Positions 24,001-34,526 of a stretch of DNA of 64,000 nt are shown here, piece by piece (positions within the stretch are counted from its first letter, which is position 1; each line of letters opens with the position of its first letter). The position numbers were made by a program, and so were the translations under genes. The notes beneath the pieces were generated by a model, which searched no databases, had not been told where the DNA came from, and worked only from the letters and a program-made list of their open reading frames with translations. The DNA is from Paragorgia papillata. Lineage: Eukaryota; Cnidaria; Anthozoa; Scleralcyonacea; Coralliidae. The stretch spans positions 7,736,501 to 7,800,500 of the forward strand of contig JAWNZC010000322.1 of NCBI GenBank assembly GCA_035771165.1, in the 5' to 3' direction.

Positions 24001-27000
24001 ACTTCTTTTGGAACTCTAATTGTTTCTTCTATTTCGTCATCAAAAGTTTCGAGCTCCTTGTTTTCACTCTCGTATCGATCTTCTTGCACCGTTTCTTCAT
24101 TGTCATTATTACAATCTTTTCTGTCTGTGGCATCAACGTTAAGGTCGGGTCTTTCTTCATTCCTTCTTTTACCAAGCACTCATCAAGCATCGTATTATAA
24201 AAATTCCATGACTGCCTCTTTTTCAGTTTCTAGTTCTGTCGAGACTGATGTTATCCAGAGTCCTTTATTATCTGTTTCGTCCAGTTCAACCCAGCGTGTC
24301 ATTGTTCGAAGTTTATCATCACCTCCATCCAGTCTATTCCAGTCTATGGTCCTTTCTGGTTCGTCGTCGTCATCACTTCCACCCAGATCGTTGCAGTCTG
24401 TGGTCGTTTCTGGTTCGTCGTTATTATCACCTCCATCCAGTTCATTGCAGTCTGTGGTCGTTTCAAGTCCTTCACCATCACCTCCATCCAGTTCATTGCA
24501 GTCTCCGGTCGTTTTAAGTCCTTCACCATCACCTCCATCCAGTTCATTGCAGTTTGTGATCGTTTCAAGTCCTTCACCATCACTTCCATCCAGTTCATTG
24601 CAGTATGTGATCGTTTCAAGTCCTTCGTCATCACCTCCATCCAGTTCATTGCAGTCTCCGGTCGTTTTAAGTCCTTCACCATCACTTTCATTCAGTTATT
24701 TGCAGTCTGTAGTCGTTTCAAGTCCTTCACCATCACCTTCATCCAGTTCATTTCAGTATGTGGTCGTTTCAAGTCCTTCACCATCACTTCCATCCAGTTC
24801 ATTGCAGTCTCTGGTCGTTTTAAGTCCTTCACCATCACCTCCATCCAGTTCATTGCAGTCTCCGGTCGTTTTAAGTCCTTCACCATCACCTTCCATCCAG
24901 TTCATTTCAGTATGTGGTCGTTTCAAGTCCTTCACCATCACCTCCATCCAGTTCATTGCAGTCTCCGGTCGTTTTAAGTCCTTCACCATCACCTCCATCC
25001 AGTTCATTGCAGTTTGTGATCGTTTCAAGTCCTTCACCGTCACTTCCATCCAGTTCATTGCAGTATGTGATCGTTTCAAGTCCTTCACCATCACTTCCAT
25101 CCAGTTCATTGCAGTCTGTGGTCGTTTCAAGTTCTTCACCATCACCTCCATCCAGTTCATTGCAGTCTCCGGTCGTTTTAAGGTCTTCACCATCACTTTC
25201 GTCCAGTTATTTGCAGTCTGTGGTCGTTTCAAGTCCTTCAACATCACCTTCATCCAGTTCGTTGCAGTCTGTGGTCGTTTCAGGTCCTTCACCATCACCT
25301 CCATCCAGTTCATTGCAGTCTGTGGTCGTTTCAGGTCCTACACCATCACCTTCATCCAGTTCGTTGCAGTCTGTGGTCGTTTTAGGTCCTTCACAATCAC
25401 TTTCATCCAGTTCATTGCAGTCTGTGGTCGTTTCAAGTCCTTCACCATCACCTTCATCCAGTTCATTGCAGTCTGTGGTCGTTTCAAGTCCTTCACCATC
25501 ACCTTCATCTAGTTCATTGCAGTCTGTGGTAATTTTAAGTCCTTCACCATCACCTTCATCTAGTTCATTGCAGTCTGTGGTAATTTCAAGTCCTTCACCA
25601 TCACCTTCATCTAGTTCATTGCACCCTGTGGTAATTTCAAGTCCTTCACCATCATCTTCACCATCTTCTTCCCTTTCACCTTCACGTCCATCCAGTTCAT
25701 TGCAGTTTGTGGTAATTTCAAGTCCATCACCATTACATCCATCCAGTTCATTGCAATTTGTGGTCGTTTCCAGTCCTTCACATTCATCCAGTTCATTCCA
25801 GTCTTTGATCGTTTCAAGCGCATCAGTAACATCGTCACCTCCATCTAGCTCAGTCCAGTCTGTGGTGATTTCAAGTTCATCACCACAATTCACTTTATTA
25901 AACTCTCTTCGGTCGTCCACTGTTCAAAGTATGTCACCATCAACTCTACGCAGTTCAGATCAATCTCTTCTTGATCGACGTTCACTATCACCAACTACGT
26001 CACGGTTTTTCCACTCCTTCGTTAAACAAAGTTCATCAGCATTCACTCCATCACAATCATCTACTTTCTATAGTTTGACTCTTTCACCTCGTGTTAAACA
26101 AACCTCTCGTGTGTCATCTGTTGCTCATATTTCGATGTCATACAAGTTATCTAGTATGTATTTCATATCACCATCAATAGTCACCACTCATTCACCTTCC
26201 ATTTCCTTGTATCTTTTGACATCGACAAAACCTGCAGTCACGTCATCTGACTTCTCGTTTTCGTCAGTGTTATCAACTATTTATCCCCGCTATTCATCTT
26301 TTTCAACCACTGTACCTGACACTTACAACTATAACTGATATAAAAAGTCAGACTTCTATTTCTGAACCAGGTACTTTATTTAATAAGTATTTATTTATTT
26401 GTTTGTTTGTTTGTTTGTTTGTTTGTTTGTTTGTTTGTTTGTTTGTTTGTTTGTTTGTTTGTTTGACGTTTCCACAAAATTTTGATGTTATGTTATCGCT
26501 TTTAAGTACATGTATCATGTAAGTACTTTTGTTTGTTTGTTTGTTTGTTTGTTTGTTTGTTTGTTTGTTTGTTTGTTTGTTTGTTTGTTTGTTTGTTTGA
26601 CGTTTCCACAAAATTTTGATGTTATGTTATCGCTTTTAAGTACATGTATCATGTAAGTACTTTTGTTTGTTTGTTGGTTTGTTTGTTTGTTTGTTTGTTT
26701 GACGTTTCCACAAAATTTTGATGTTATGTTATCGCTTTTAAGTACATGTATCATGTAAGTACTATTACAATACGAGCGACCGTGTTATAGCAGATTTACC
26801 GCAAACTTGTGATTGTGTGTCCGATACATCTGGCGCACAGACGCGAATATTGTGAAGTACTTATGATACTCATACATGTAAACGTTCGTAATGGTTGTAC
26901 ATCATGTACATATTTGAACATCAATGAACTTCTGTTTTCTTTTGTATTTGTTACTATGGAGATCGCCAATTGTGAAAACGAGAAAATGATTTTAATCAAG

Positions 27001-28476
27001 CGTAAACTTTAGTATATGTTTTTATGCAATTCATCTGATAAGTTTTGTGGAAACACCGTGACGTAAAATATTTATTAGCAGATAAATATTTTACGTGGTG
27101 TTTCCACAAAACTTATCTATATTACATTATCGCCATGAAAACTTTCAAAGAATTAATTTAATCTGATTTAGTAGAGTAACTATTTTTATTAGCATTTGTA
27201 AATTATTTTGTCGTTGTCAGTTAAATTCTCTAAAATACGAACAGTATATTATAATTCTCGTTATGTAGATATCTCATTGCGTTCAAGTTCAGCGTCACCA
27301 AGTTCGTCGTCCATTGTGCCTTTCCCTACAACGCCACCGAAGAATTCACCAAAACTATACAACAGTTTTGATCTTCTTGTTGTAACTGTTGGAAAAGTAT
27401 TTAATGTTCAGATCCCTATAGACACTTTTCACGACAGAGAGGACGGCAACACTCGTAATCTGTTTCTGAGCTGTCTTGATGGCAATCATAGATCACTTTC
27501 TCGAAGTTCATGGCTACAGTTTAGCACAACAACACAAACACTGTATGGAGTAGTTTTGGCGAGTCAAGTGCAACAAATTAAAACCTCAAGCGAGTACCTA
27601 CTTGTTGCGAAAGACCGTGACGGTAATAAAGCATATGACGCCTTTACGATTGATGTACGAAACAACGAGGAACCACTGGCAGTGTCATTTTCAGTAAGAA
27701 TATTGGGGACTAATGTTGAGATGTTTAATCAAGATCTCAGTAATATGTTATTGCTTGTGCAAAAGATAGCTTACTATTATGGTGATAAAGACGAGTCATT
27801 GATTCGGGTAATGTCAGTCGAGGATGGATCTGTAGTTGTCACGTGGAGCAATGCTACAGTACAGACTTGCAACGAGGATTTAATAAATGAATTAACATCA
27901 CGGATTGTCACAACAGAAGGCAATATACAACCTGGTTTTTACAACACTTTGTTGCCAACATTTCTTGCTGAAGATGTTTATAGAAACAGAACTGGACCTT
28001 GCATTTCACCAGTCACAACAGAGGACCCAGGTGTCGCTCGGAAATCTTCGCATGATGATTCAACCTGGTTAAAATATTTTCTACCTGGACTTGTAGTTGC
28101 ACTGTTAATTATTATTGTCGCTGTTACTTGCTTTATTGTACGGCGCCATTCGGGAGTAAAAATTCTAAAAGCAGACAAGCGAACGTTTAAAAGACGTAAA
28201 CCGGTTATTTTAGACGATGAACTTGAAATGTCGACACTTTCTGGTAAACCAATCGAGCTTCCTGATGATTCTCTGACTCCCATTCGCTACCCTAAAGAAA
28301 AAGCTTTGACAAATCCTGTGTATGATGGTTCTGATGATGAAGACTTTCCAGAATGGTCGTCACCAATATTGCCTGCACCTTCATATCAAAGATTTCCTCC
28401 CAGATATGGTAGCAGTGGTGATAGCTGTGGCTATAACACACCTCCTCCTCCTTATAAACTTCCGCCGTCGTATTAG
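18073..28476 (+). CDS. DAG1: dystroglycan with giant mucin domain
   Basis: Laminin-binding receptor core: one precursor is cut into extracellular alpha and transmembrane beta subunits; beta binds dystrophin. Coding exons: 18073-18307, 18845-21326, 23471-26370, 27221-28476, all GT-AG. Predicted about 2289 residues; human is 895. Seen: signal peptide (MFSKILLLLMTF...), cadherin-like fold (LPEWLWFNEEKRTLFGIP), S6-like fold ending GVIGWHV, RRRR at 307-310 (human alpha-DG is cut at about 312), Ser/Thr mucin to about residue 1870, second cadherin-like domain (VFNVQIPIDTFHDRED, AYDAFTIDV), SEA-like Gly-Ser site in EDGSVVVTW (27826-27831), two Cys, membrane span 28075-28140, basic RRHSGVKILKADKRTFKRR, and C-terminal TPPPPYKLPPSY. 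Beta part 215 residues (human 242). Odd: three extra bases break the frame (near 18130, 24891, 26310-26336). Confidence 0.93.
20869..21232 (+). repeat. tandem duplication inside DAG1 mucin exon 2
   Basis: A block of about 65 residues containing TFSKTLIQTSSKTSQF, then TTTAT-FKPVQ, occurs twice in a row (from about 20871 and 21070). DNA copies differ by several substitutions, some silent. In-frame growth of the mucin region. Confidence 0.85.
21848..21965. repeat. fold-back in DAG1 intron 2
   Basis: GTTCACCTGTGTGAAGTATG at 21848 pairs with its inverse ending at 21965; CACCCTTTGATTCAGGCTC also pairs inward. Short MITE or hairpin. Confidence 0.85.
22308..22385. repeat. fold-back in DAG1 intron 2
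   Basis: AATAATCTGCCAATCA-ATGGGGAT pairs with ATCCCCATCTGATTGGCAGA, with a palindromic ACTACTGTA...TACAGTAGT centre. Confidence 0.85.
22515..22585. repeat. short tandem repeat GAAGGTGGAGGAAA
   Basis: Three close copies of (TGGG)(A/T)ACGAAGGTGGAGGAAA in DAG1 intron 2. Confidence 0.8.
23000..23125. repeat. fold-back, GAGTGTTTCATCAGG type
   Basis: ATATCAACAACGAGTTTGAG...TGTTTCATCAGGGGATCC pairs with its inverse ending at 23125. Similar in style (CGAGTGTTT, ATCAGG) to the family A fold-backs and to 54925-55066. Confidence 0.8.
24316..25890 (+). repeat. DAG1 coding VNTR, about 30 units of 51 bp
   Basis: Unit consensus SSSLQSVVVSSPSPSPP, 17 residues. About 30 units can be counted; the last few vary in length (15, 19, 27 residues). 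Variant order is itself repeated: the series SPVVL, FVIV, YVIV ... SPVVL, SYLQSVVV at units 4-8 recurs at units 13-18, so whole blocks of units were copied. Each unit has Ser-rich and Ser-Pro spacers suited to O-glycosylation around a short hydrophobic VVV core. One unit carries an extra base at about 24891-24894 (CCTTCCATCC against CCTTCATCC or CCTCCATCC). Confidence 0.93.
26393..26765. repeat. composite repeat: (TTTG)n alternating with a 64-bp unit, three rounds
   Basis: In DAG1 intron 3. A unit starting ACGTTTCCACAAAATTTTGA at 26466, 26600 and 26702 is nearly identical in all three copies; before each lies a (TTTG)n run of differing length. The unit ends AAGTACATGTATCATGTAAG and resembles the right arm of the fold-back at 27037-27117. 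Confidence 0.92.
27037..27117. repeat. fold-back in DAG1 intron 3
   Basis: GATAAGTTTTGTGGAAACAC and its inverse bracket GTGACGTAAAATATTTAT / ATAAATATTTTACGTG; hairpin with a loop of about 6 bases. It lies about 100 bases before the last DAG1 exon. Confidence 0.9.
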
Positions 28477-29970
28477 TGTATTGTACACAATATATTCAAA
28501 TAAATTATATAATATACAGTACAGTGTCTGGTCACAATCTTAAAGATATATTTAAACATCACAAATATGTGATTTAATTTAGACACATTATGTTTGAAGA
28601 TATGTATTTCGAAATACTTAAAAGCATTGTGGTATATCCCACATCCGGTGGCCACGATTGTATGATTGTAACGTGTATATGTTAACTTATTATTTTTTGT
28701 AAATATAATCTACAGATTGACTGTACTATGATGATTTTGTTAATCACCCTTCTATATAATTTTTATGGCATAACTGCTTGGTACGAAATCCTTAGATACC
28801 ACCCGTTTAGACCCATGCATTTCTCCTTGTTAATAACGTAAATTTATCACAGTCATGAAAATAAATTACACTACAATTGTTTTTACTACAATGAAGCTCT
28901 TCTTTGAGGTTTGGCGCTTAACTCATGACGTCACGACTTTTGCTATTACCATCCAATTTTGTGCACAAAGCCAGCTTTTGAATGATTACCACCAAGCCTT
29001 GCCTCCTCCCCCTGGCAACTCGTGGGGTTGGAGATGCGGAAGAGATCTTGTCATCCTGGGCGATTAATAGAATCATTAAGATACAATTATTTTATTATAC
29101 TTTTGATCCATCTACGTATAGCTTTGTAAATTATATTAATACATTCTTATATATATATTTTTAAATCTGACAATATTGAATTAAATCGCGTTGTAGAAGA
29201 ATGTGACGAATTTGAAAAAAAGATTGGGAACGTAATGTTCCTACGGTTACAAACCTACCGTCCACACGTAAACCGGACAATAGTGGCAATTTGAACTTTT
29301 TGGAAACATTCTCCGCGTGTTGACAACGAGAACGAATGAAAATCGGAGAAATTACGTTGCGTTTTCAAACGAAAATGTGAACAACAATTCTTTGGTACTA
29401 CACTATTGTCTAGTAAAATTGAGAAAACTATTTAAAAAAAATGGCGTTTCTTTTTAACGTTGCGTTTGGCCTTTATTCTAATCCTAAACCATTTCTAGTT
29501 CAAATGCGTGAAAGTGGTCGTTTTATATTACAGCATCATATGCATATGGTAATGACTATCTGCGTTCAGTTATTGAGACACATTCAGAACTAGTTGGAAA
29601 TGTTTGTTCCCGTCCTTTTCAAGAGCTGAACCTCACTACGGGGCGAACTTACTTTTTACATACCATCTTTATTTCAGTAGACGGCTTGGAAGGAAAAAAA
29701 CCCAACTCAGTCCGTCCCCCCTTTTTTCCGTCTGGCGTTAATAAAATACATGGGACTTAAGCATGCCATGCCGCCTATAGAAAGAGTTAAAACAAAGTGA
29801 TCTTCGAACCTTTGGCAGGAAGATTTAGGGCACATGTTTTGACCGATTTTAAAAACCTGTGAGAGGTTTGTGGGTTATAATAATAATAACATTTATATAG
29901 CGCTAATTTCCGTACAGTCCATTAGTGGGAAGTCATTCAGTCCAGCTCCGCAGAGGCTTCTTTCCCAATC
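28477..29970. other. DAG1 3' UTR and intergenic sequence
   Basis: The beginning is presumably 3' UTR. 29225-29450 has CCGTCCACACGTAAACCGG-type words related to the MITE at 31674. No gene seen. Confidence 0.5.
28499..28504 (+). terminator. candidate poly(A) signal of DAG1
   Basis: AATAAA 23 bases after the stop codon; another AATAAA lies at 28860-28865. Which is used cannot be told from sequence. Confidence 0.35.
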
Positions 29971-30729
29971 CTTAAGCCTGGTTCTCACTTGTCGTAAGAA
30001 TCGTAAGAATCGGGGATTTTTCCAGTCCCCGATCGTTTGGGATTGTTACGACAGGTGTGAACTTGGTTGAAGTAACGTCCCAGACAGTCGCCGATCTGAT
30101 CGGAAGCATCGCAAGAATCGGAATCATTTCTATTTGGAAAATGCATCCCAGACGGTCGCCGACGATCGGGGATTCTTACGACTAGTTACGACATGTGTGA
30201 ACACTGAAACCACTCGTCTGGGACAATCGGGGATGATTCTCGATAATACAAGATGGCGTCCAGCGAAAGCTACCTGAAATCTCTAGCAGGAAAGTTCAGA
30301 AACGGTGAAGACACCGCATTTATGGAAATTGTACAATAATTCCCTTGTCTGTATAATAGGAGAGTAGCCCACAATTCAAGGATAAAAACTCAAAATTGAA
30401 TTCATGGAAGAAGATCGCTGCTTGGCATACCACCGAAGGCAGTCATGAAACAGAAGTTCTTTATACTTGCAAGCAAAGATATGAGAGTATTCGCACTGCC
30501 TTTTCCCGTTATTTAAAAAATGCAAACTGCCTTCGGGTTCAGGGAGTGTCGTTGTCCGTGTAAAATCATCCGTCTGTTTAAGGCCGCCATCTTTAAAGTT
30601 TAAACTTTGGCACGAATTACGACAAGTCACGACAAGTGTGAACCTGGCTGTCGTAAGAATCGCCGACGATCGGGGATAGAATGTCCCCGATTCTTACGAT
30701 CCTTATGACAAGTGAGAACTAGGTTTAAG
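29971..30729. mobile_element. inverted-repeat element carrying a MADF relic
   Basis: CTTAAGCCTGGTTCTCACTT at 29971 and its near-inverse ending at 30729 bound the element. Arms contain several copies of GTCGTAAGAATCG and GATCGGGGATTCTTACGAC in both orientations. The interior holds a damaged MADF-domain frame. MADF-type accessory proteins are known from PIF/Harbinger transposons, so that superfamily is the likely source. Confidence 0.75.
30253..30545 (+). pseudogene. MADF-domain protein relic
   Basis: ATG at 30253 starts a leader of about 20 residues, then FMEIVQ, a TAA stop, then FPCLYNRRVAHN. After a frame change near 30380 it continues KDKNSKLNSWKKIA, TCKQRYESIRTAFSRYLKN. Together this is the MADF order: I-V-x-x-P-x-LY, then K-x-x-W-x-x-IA, then C-K-x-R-x-x-x-R. 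One stop and one frameshift make it inactive. MADF binds DNA; here it is probably transposon baggage. Confidence 0.7.
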
Positions 30730-31673
30730 GGTCGTAGCTATTGATTCCGCACGAATTAACTAACGAACTCAGACAGAAAATAAAACCCTGCTAACTCGTG
30801 ACTCGTTATGTCACCGCAATTCCAGCCTGCGGGTTCTTAATTCTCTAGACAGGGCTCATTCTAAGGCGTCCCATTTTTTCAAAATGTAAATTTATGTTCT
30901 AAATATAAAATGGGCAGTTCTAAAATTGAGTTTTTACTCAAATTATTGAAATTGCATCATTTACTCCCTTATACACCTTTTACTTATAATAAATGCATGG
31001 CATTTTATTAGTGATTAAAACACGATTGAAGAAGGTTTTCTAAAAAATAGCATTTACCGAGTGTCGAAGGACATTGTTATGTCGAATGTTAACGCGATTT
31101 TATGAAATAATAAGACTCCAAAGCATTTTATTAAACAAACTTGAGAATTACGTAAAGGTTCATTGAACACATACACAGACTTCTACAAGCTTGTTTGAAT
31201 AATTAGCCAGATGAATAATTAGTACCAAATATCATTACAGCTTGGGCATGCGTATTGATGCTGTATCAATCCCACATTTTATGCTCAACGTTTAGTGTAA
31301 TGAACTGCTGACTCAACCAACAGATTTTGATGATTTTCATTGGTTTGCCTTCCTCTCGTAAACTACGTGTAGCGAAAAGCAAACCCTTGCTCTCCTTCTC
31401 GTATGTGGGCGCTACCGGCGTTACGATACGAGATAGTTGTAGCATGCAGGGATTATATATATAATCCCTATGAATTTATAATGAGGGATTTATGGGATAT
31501 AAATCCCTCAAAAACACAAAGAAAACCGACTTGATCGTGTTATATCTGGCTTAAAGCCTCCGTTCTTGGTATTTACCCTATACTTAAATGTCCCCCGAAA
31601 GCCAAGGGATGGTTTGTGAAAGTCCCGAGGGCCGTACCGGACCAAAACACTAATCCTCAACCTCTCAAACTTA
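30730..31673. other. no gene seen
   Basis: A small inverted repeat of GGGATTATATATATAATCCC type sits near 31430-31505. Nothing else recognised. Confidence 0.5.
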
Positions 31674-31942
31674 GGCTACGTCCACACGTATACGTTTTCA
31701 TATTGTTTCAGGTGAGTAGACCATTGTTTTCTATTCCCTTGAGGACGGAGAACAATATGAAAACGCTACGAAAACTGACTCGTACCCAGTCGTCTCTGGA
31801 GATTTGCGGTTTGATCATAACCTCATATTTCCCGTTGCACCTGCAAATTCCCCCCTATTAATTTAGGCGGGCAAGATCTTAGACGATACAATTAAGACGA
31901 CTGGGTACGAGTCAGCTACGAAAACGTATACGTGTGGACATT
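31674..31942. mobile_element. MITE with a second MITE inside
   Basis: Outer ends GGCTACGTCCACACGTATAC (31674) and GTATACGTGTGGACATT (to 31942). Inside, CTGACTCGTACCCAGTCGTC at 31775 pairs with its inverse ending 31915, marking a nested element. Confidence 0.85.
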
Positions 31943-32140
31943 AAAAAACAATGAAATGTGTCATTAAAAGCTTGTTTTAAAACTTTTAAAGTTTTGCTCA
32001 AAGGTGTTGTTAGAAGAGTGGAAATGACATTTCAGATATACCCAAATTTCAAAAATTTTCCCGGATAGCATCCCCCAGCTCCCCGTTTCCCCTAGATATA
32101 AGGACCCAAAATAAATTTGAAAATGGCCAGTTCCTAATTT

Positions 32141-32759
32141 AAGCTACGAACGGTTACACACACCGATTTGTGTAAATCGTCACCCGGCTACACGCATCAA
32201 TTTGCGTTGAAGAAAACTCAAGTATAAAAATAAACCAAAGATGGGCGGAGCTTGAACAATTATAAAGAAATTTGGCGTGATTGCAACACAAATCGGCGAC
32301 GACAGGTATGTTTTTTAAAATTAGGGGCTCTGAAATGACATTTCCAGCATTCTGAGAACACATTTGGTGAAATATTTTAGATTTTCAAAACAACATTTTA
32401 ATGGTGCATTTTGTGATAAATCACATAAGCATACAAATTTAATACAACATTTGTAACCAACTTAAACCACCAGAAAGCATATATAGGTTGTATATAGGTA
32501 TTTGCCAAATAACATATACTGGCAATACTACAAGAGTTTTACTTTAAAGTAATCCTACCTTCATTGGAGTATTGTTTTGTTTTGTTTTGTTTTTTCAGCA
32601 AAATTTCCGCAGGGGCTGAGCCCCCCTGTAAAATTTCTGGGGGGGCACGAGCCCCTCAGCCCCCCCATACTCTACGCCTATGACACGCACCGATTTATCT
32701 CGCAATGCCGTTGCGACACAAATTGGCAGCATAAATTGGTGTGTGTAACCGGAGCTTTT
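32141..32759. mobile_element. MITE, ends AAGCTACGAACGGTTACAC
   Basis: CGGTTACACACACCGATTT near 32150 is inverted as AATTGGTGTGTGTAACCG ending near 32752. The interior includes GGGGCTGAGCCCCCC / GGCACGAGCCCCTCAGCCCC palindromes and a TTTTG run. The open frame at 32577-32765 is repeat sequence. Confidence 0.78.
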
Positions 32760-33202
32760 GGGTGACCTCTACTGTTTACAAGACATGACTGTGGCCCTAT
32801 GCATTTCAGTTAAAGAATATTATTCCATTACTAGTACATTGCCTTACAGGAATTTTCTCTTGAGTCGAGGCTTTTGAAAGTCCTTTTGAAATGGTTAGAC
32901 AAATAACTGATTTAGAATAAGACATGGATAAAACAAAGTATTCTCAAGTTAATTACCAAAGACATATACGGAAATTTTAAAGTAACGGCTAAACCTTACA
33001 AAACAAATGCACCACATGACAGTATGACCAAAGGTAATTTGAAAATTACTTATAAAAATGGGGTGGGTGGCATAAGAATAAGGTTAATTACGCGGCAGTG
33101 AAAATAAGTGAGTATTCTGTAGGAGGGAAAATACGAAGTAGAGGCAACACAGTATATAACATCAAAAAAAATGCTAGTTTATTCAAATACAGTATCATGT
33201 CC

Positions 33203-33624
33203 TTAAAGCACATTGGCAACAAAAATTAAGTTTGTTTAATTTGAAAGAACTCGTAAAATTGTATTACAATTTTTTCGTATCTTTCTTCGTTTTCAAGATA
33301 TTTCAATTTGTTTAATATTATGTAAATTAGTATTTTCGCACGTAGCAAAATCAGTTATATCTCTAAATTTTTTCCAACGAAATCACTTGAAACTGTGCAC
33401 ACAAAAACGCCTTGTGACACTGAACATTTCATAACTGATGTTGCTTTGTTTAAAAATACTGTACCCTGCTCCTGACGTCAGAGCCCATCTCATTTACATA
33501 TTAAACAAATTGAAATATCTTACAAACGAAGAAAGACACGAAAAAGTTGTAAAAGATCGTCCATTACAATTTCACGAGTTCTTACAAATTAAATAAACTT
33601 AATTTTTATTGCCAATACCCTTTA
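33203..33624. mobile_element. MITE, about 120-bp arms
   Basis: TTAAAGCACATTGGCAACAA...AATTAAGTTTGTTTAATTTG from 33203 is inverted to 33624, continuing through TCGTTTTCAAGATATTTCAA / TTGAAATATCTTACAAACGA. Non-coding. Confidence 0.85.
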
Positions 33625-33794
33625 ACTGTATTGTAAGCCAGTGTTCATTATTTATCGACAGGGGTTAATTGGTACTAAAAGAAAAATAGGTTGTTTAAGT
33701 CAAATTTTTGGCAGTAAAATGTTCAGTAATATCTTATTGCAATTTTTAACAAATAAATAATGCAGTAATAGTTGCACTAGCAATAGGAATAGGA

Positions 33795-33950
33795 AAAAAA
33801 GATGTTTTACACAACCTGATGCAAACACTCGAGGGGCCGGGTTTGGGAGAATTCAAAAGTACTTATGTATAAACTCGTAACATAAACTTTCGAATTCTCC
33901 CAACTCACTCGTGTTTTCATCAGGCTGTACACGAGCGTTTTCTATTTCTT
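33795..33950. repeat. fold-back repeat, family A, second copy
   Basis: Shares CCTGATGCAAACACTCGAG, GGGAGAATTC-AAAGTACTTATG and CTTTCGAATTCTCCCAACTC with 3675-3862. Confidence 0.85.
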
Positions 33951-34435
33951 GTTTAATATGTATAAATACGAGTGCCTGAACACGCGAGTCAAACTTTTTT
34001 GGGGTTCAACTGATTTCTGCGCTTCGGTACCACCCCCTGCTATAAATAATGAACGTTCCCTAAGTAAAATGATACAGCATTTCTACATTTAATTCTTACA
34101 TACCACATTATACTAATCTACATCATATTTTTTACAAATAAATACTACAAATCAAAACAAGTCGCTTAAAATAATAAAAATATACTACGCCTATGGTGCT
34201 AAATTGATAGAAAAGATTGAGAAAAAGGATATTAATTAATAGATTTTTTTATATTTAATATATTACTTCATAATAAATCATAATAAATTCTCGTCATACT
34301 ATAACTATTGCTGTTGTCGATAACGTTTTTACGATTGTATTACATTGTAAGCGCAACATACGTGAACCCGCGAGTGTGTCTTGAACCGCTGGTGGGTCAG
34401 GTTGCGTAGAAGCTATTCTTCGTTTGCACTTGACG
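33951..34435. other. no gene seen
   Basis: AT-rich intergenic sequence without recognised signals. Confidence 0.45.
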
Positions 34436-34526
34436 TCATGGCGGCCATGTTGGAGGAACTTTAACAAAAGAATCTCATTAGCAGCTATTGTATTTGGAGT
34501 ATGTTTTCCTCCAACATGGCCGCCGT
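34436..34526. repeat. short inverted repeat GGCGGCCATGTTGGAGGA
   Basis: GCGGCCATGTTGGAGGA and TCCTCCAACATGGCCGC face each other about 50 bases apart. Confidence 0.75.

Noticed and set aside
24344..25920. Long open frames on the minus strand across the dystroglycan VNTR (Met-Asn-Trp-Met-Glu-Val type repeats).
   Set aside because: They are the antisense reading of the 51-bp coding unit; the plus-strand frame is tied to conserved exons by splice phase.
26348..26754. Minus-strand frames rich in Lys-Gln-Thr-Asn.
   Set aside because: They only translate the (TTTG)n microsatellite in an intron.
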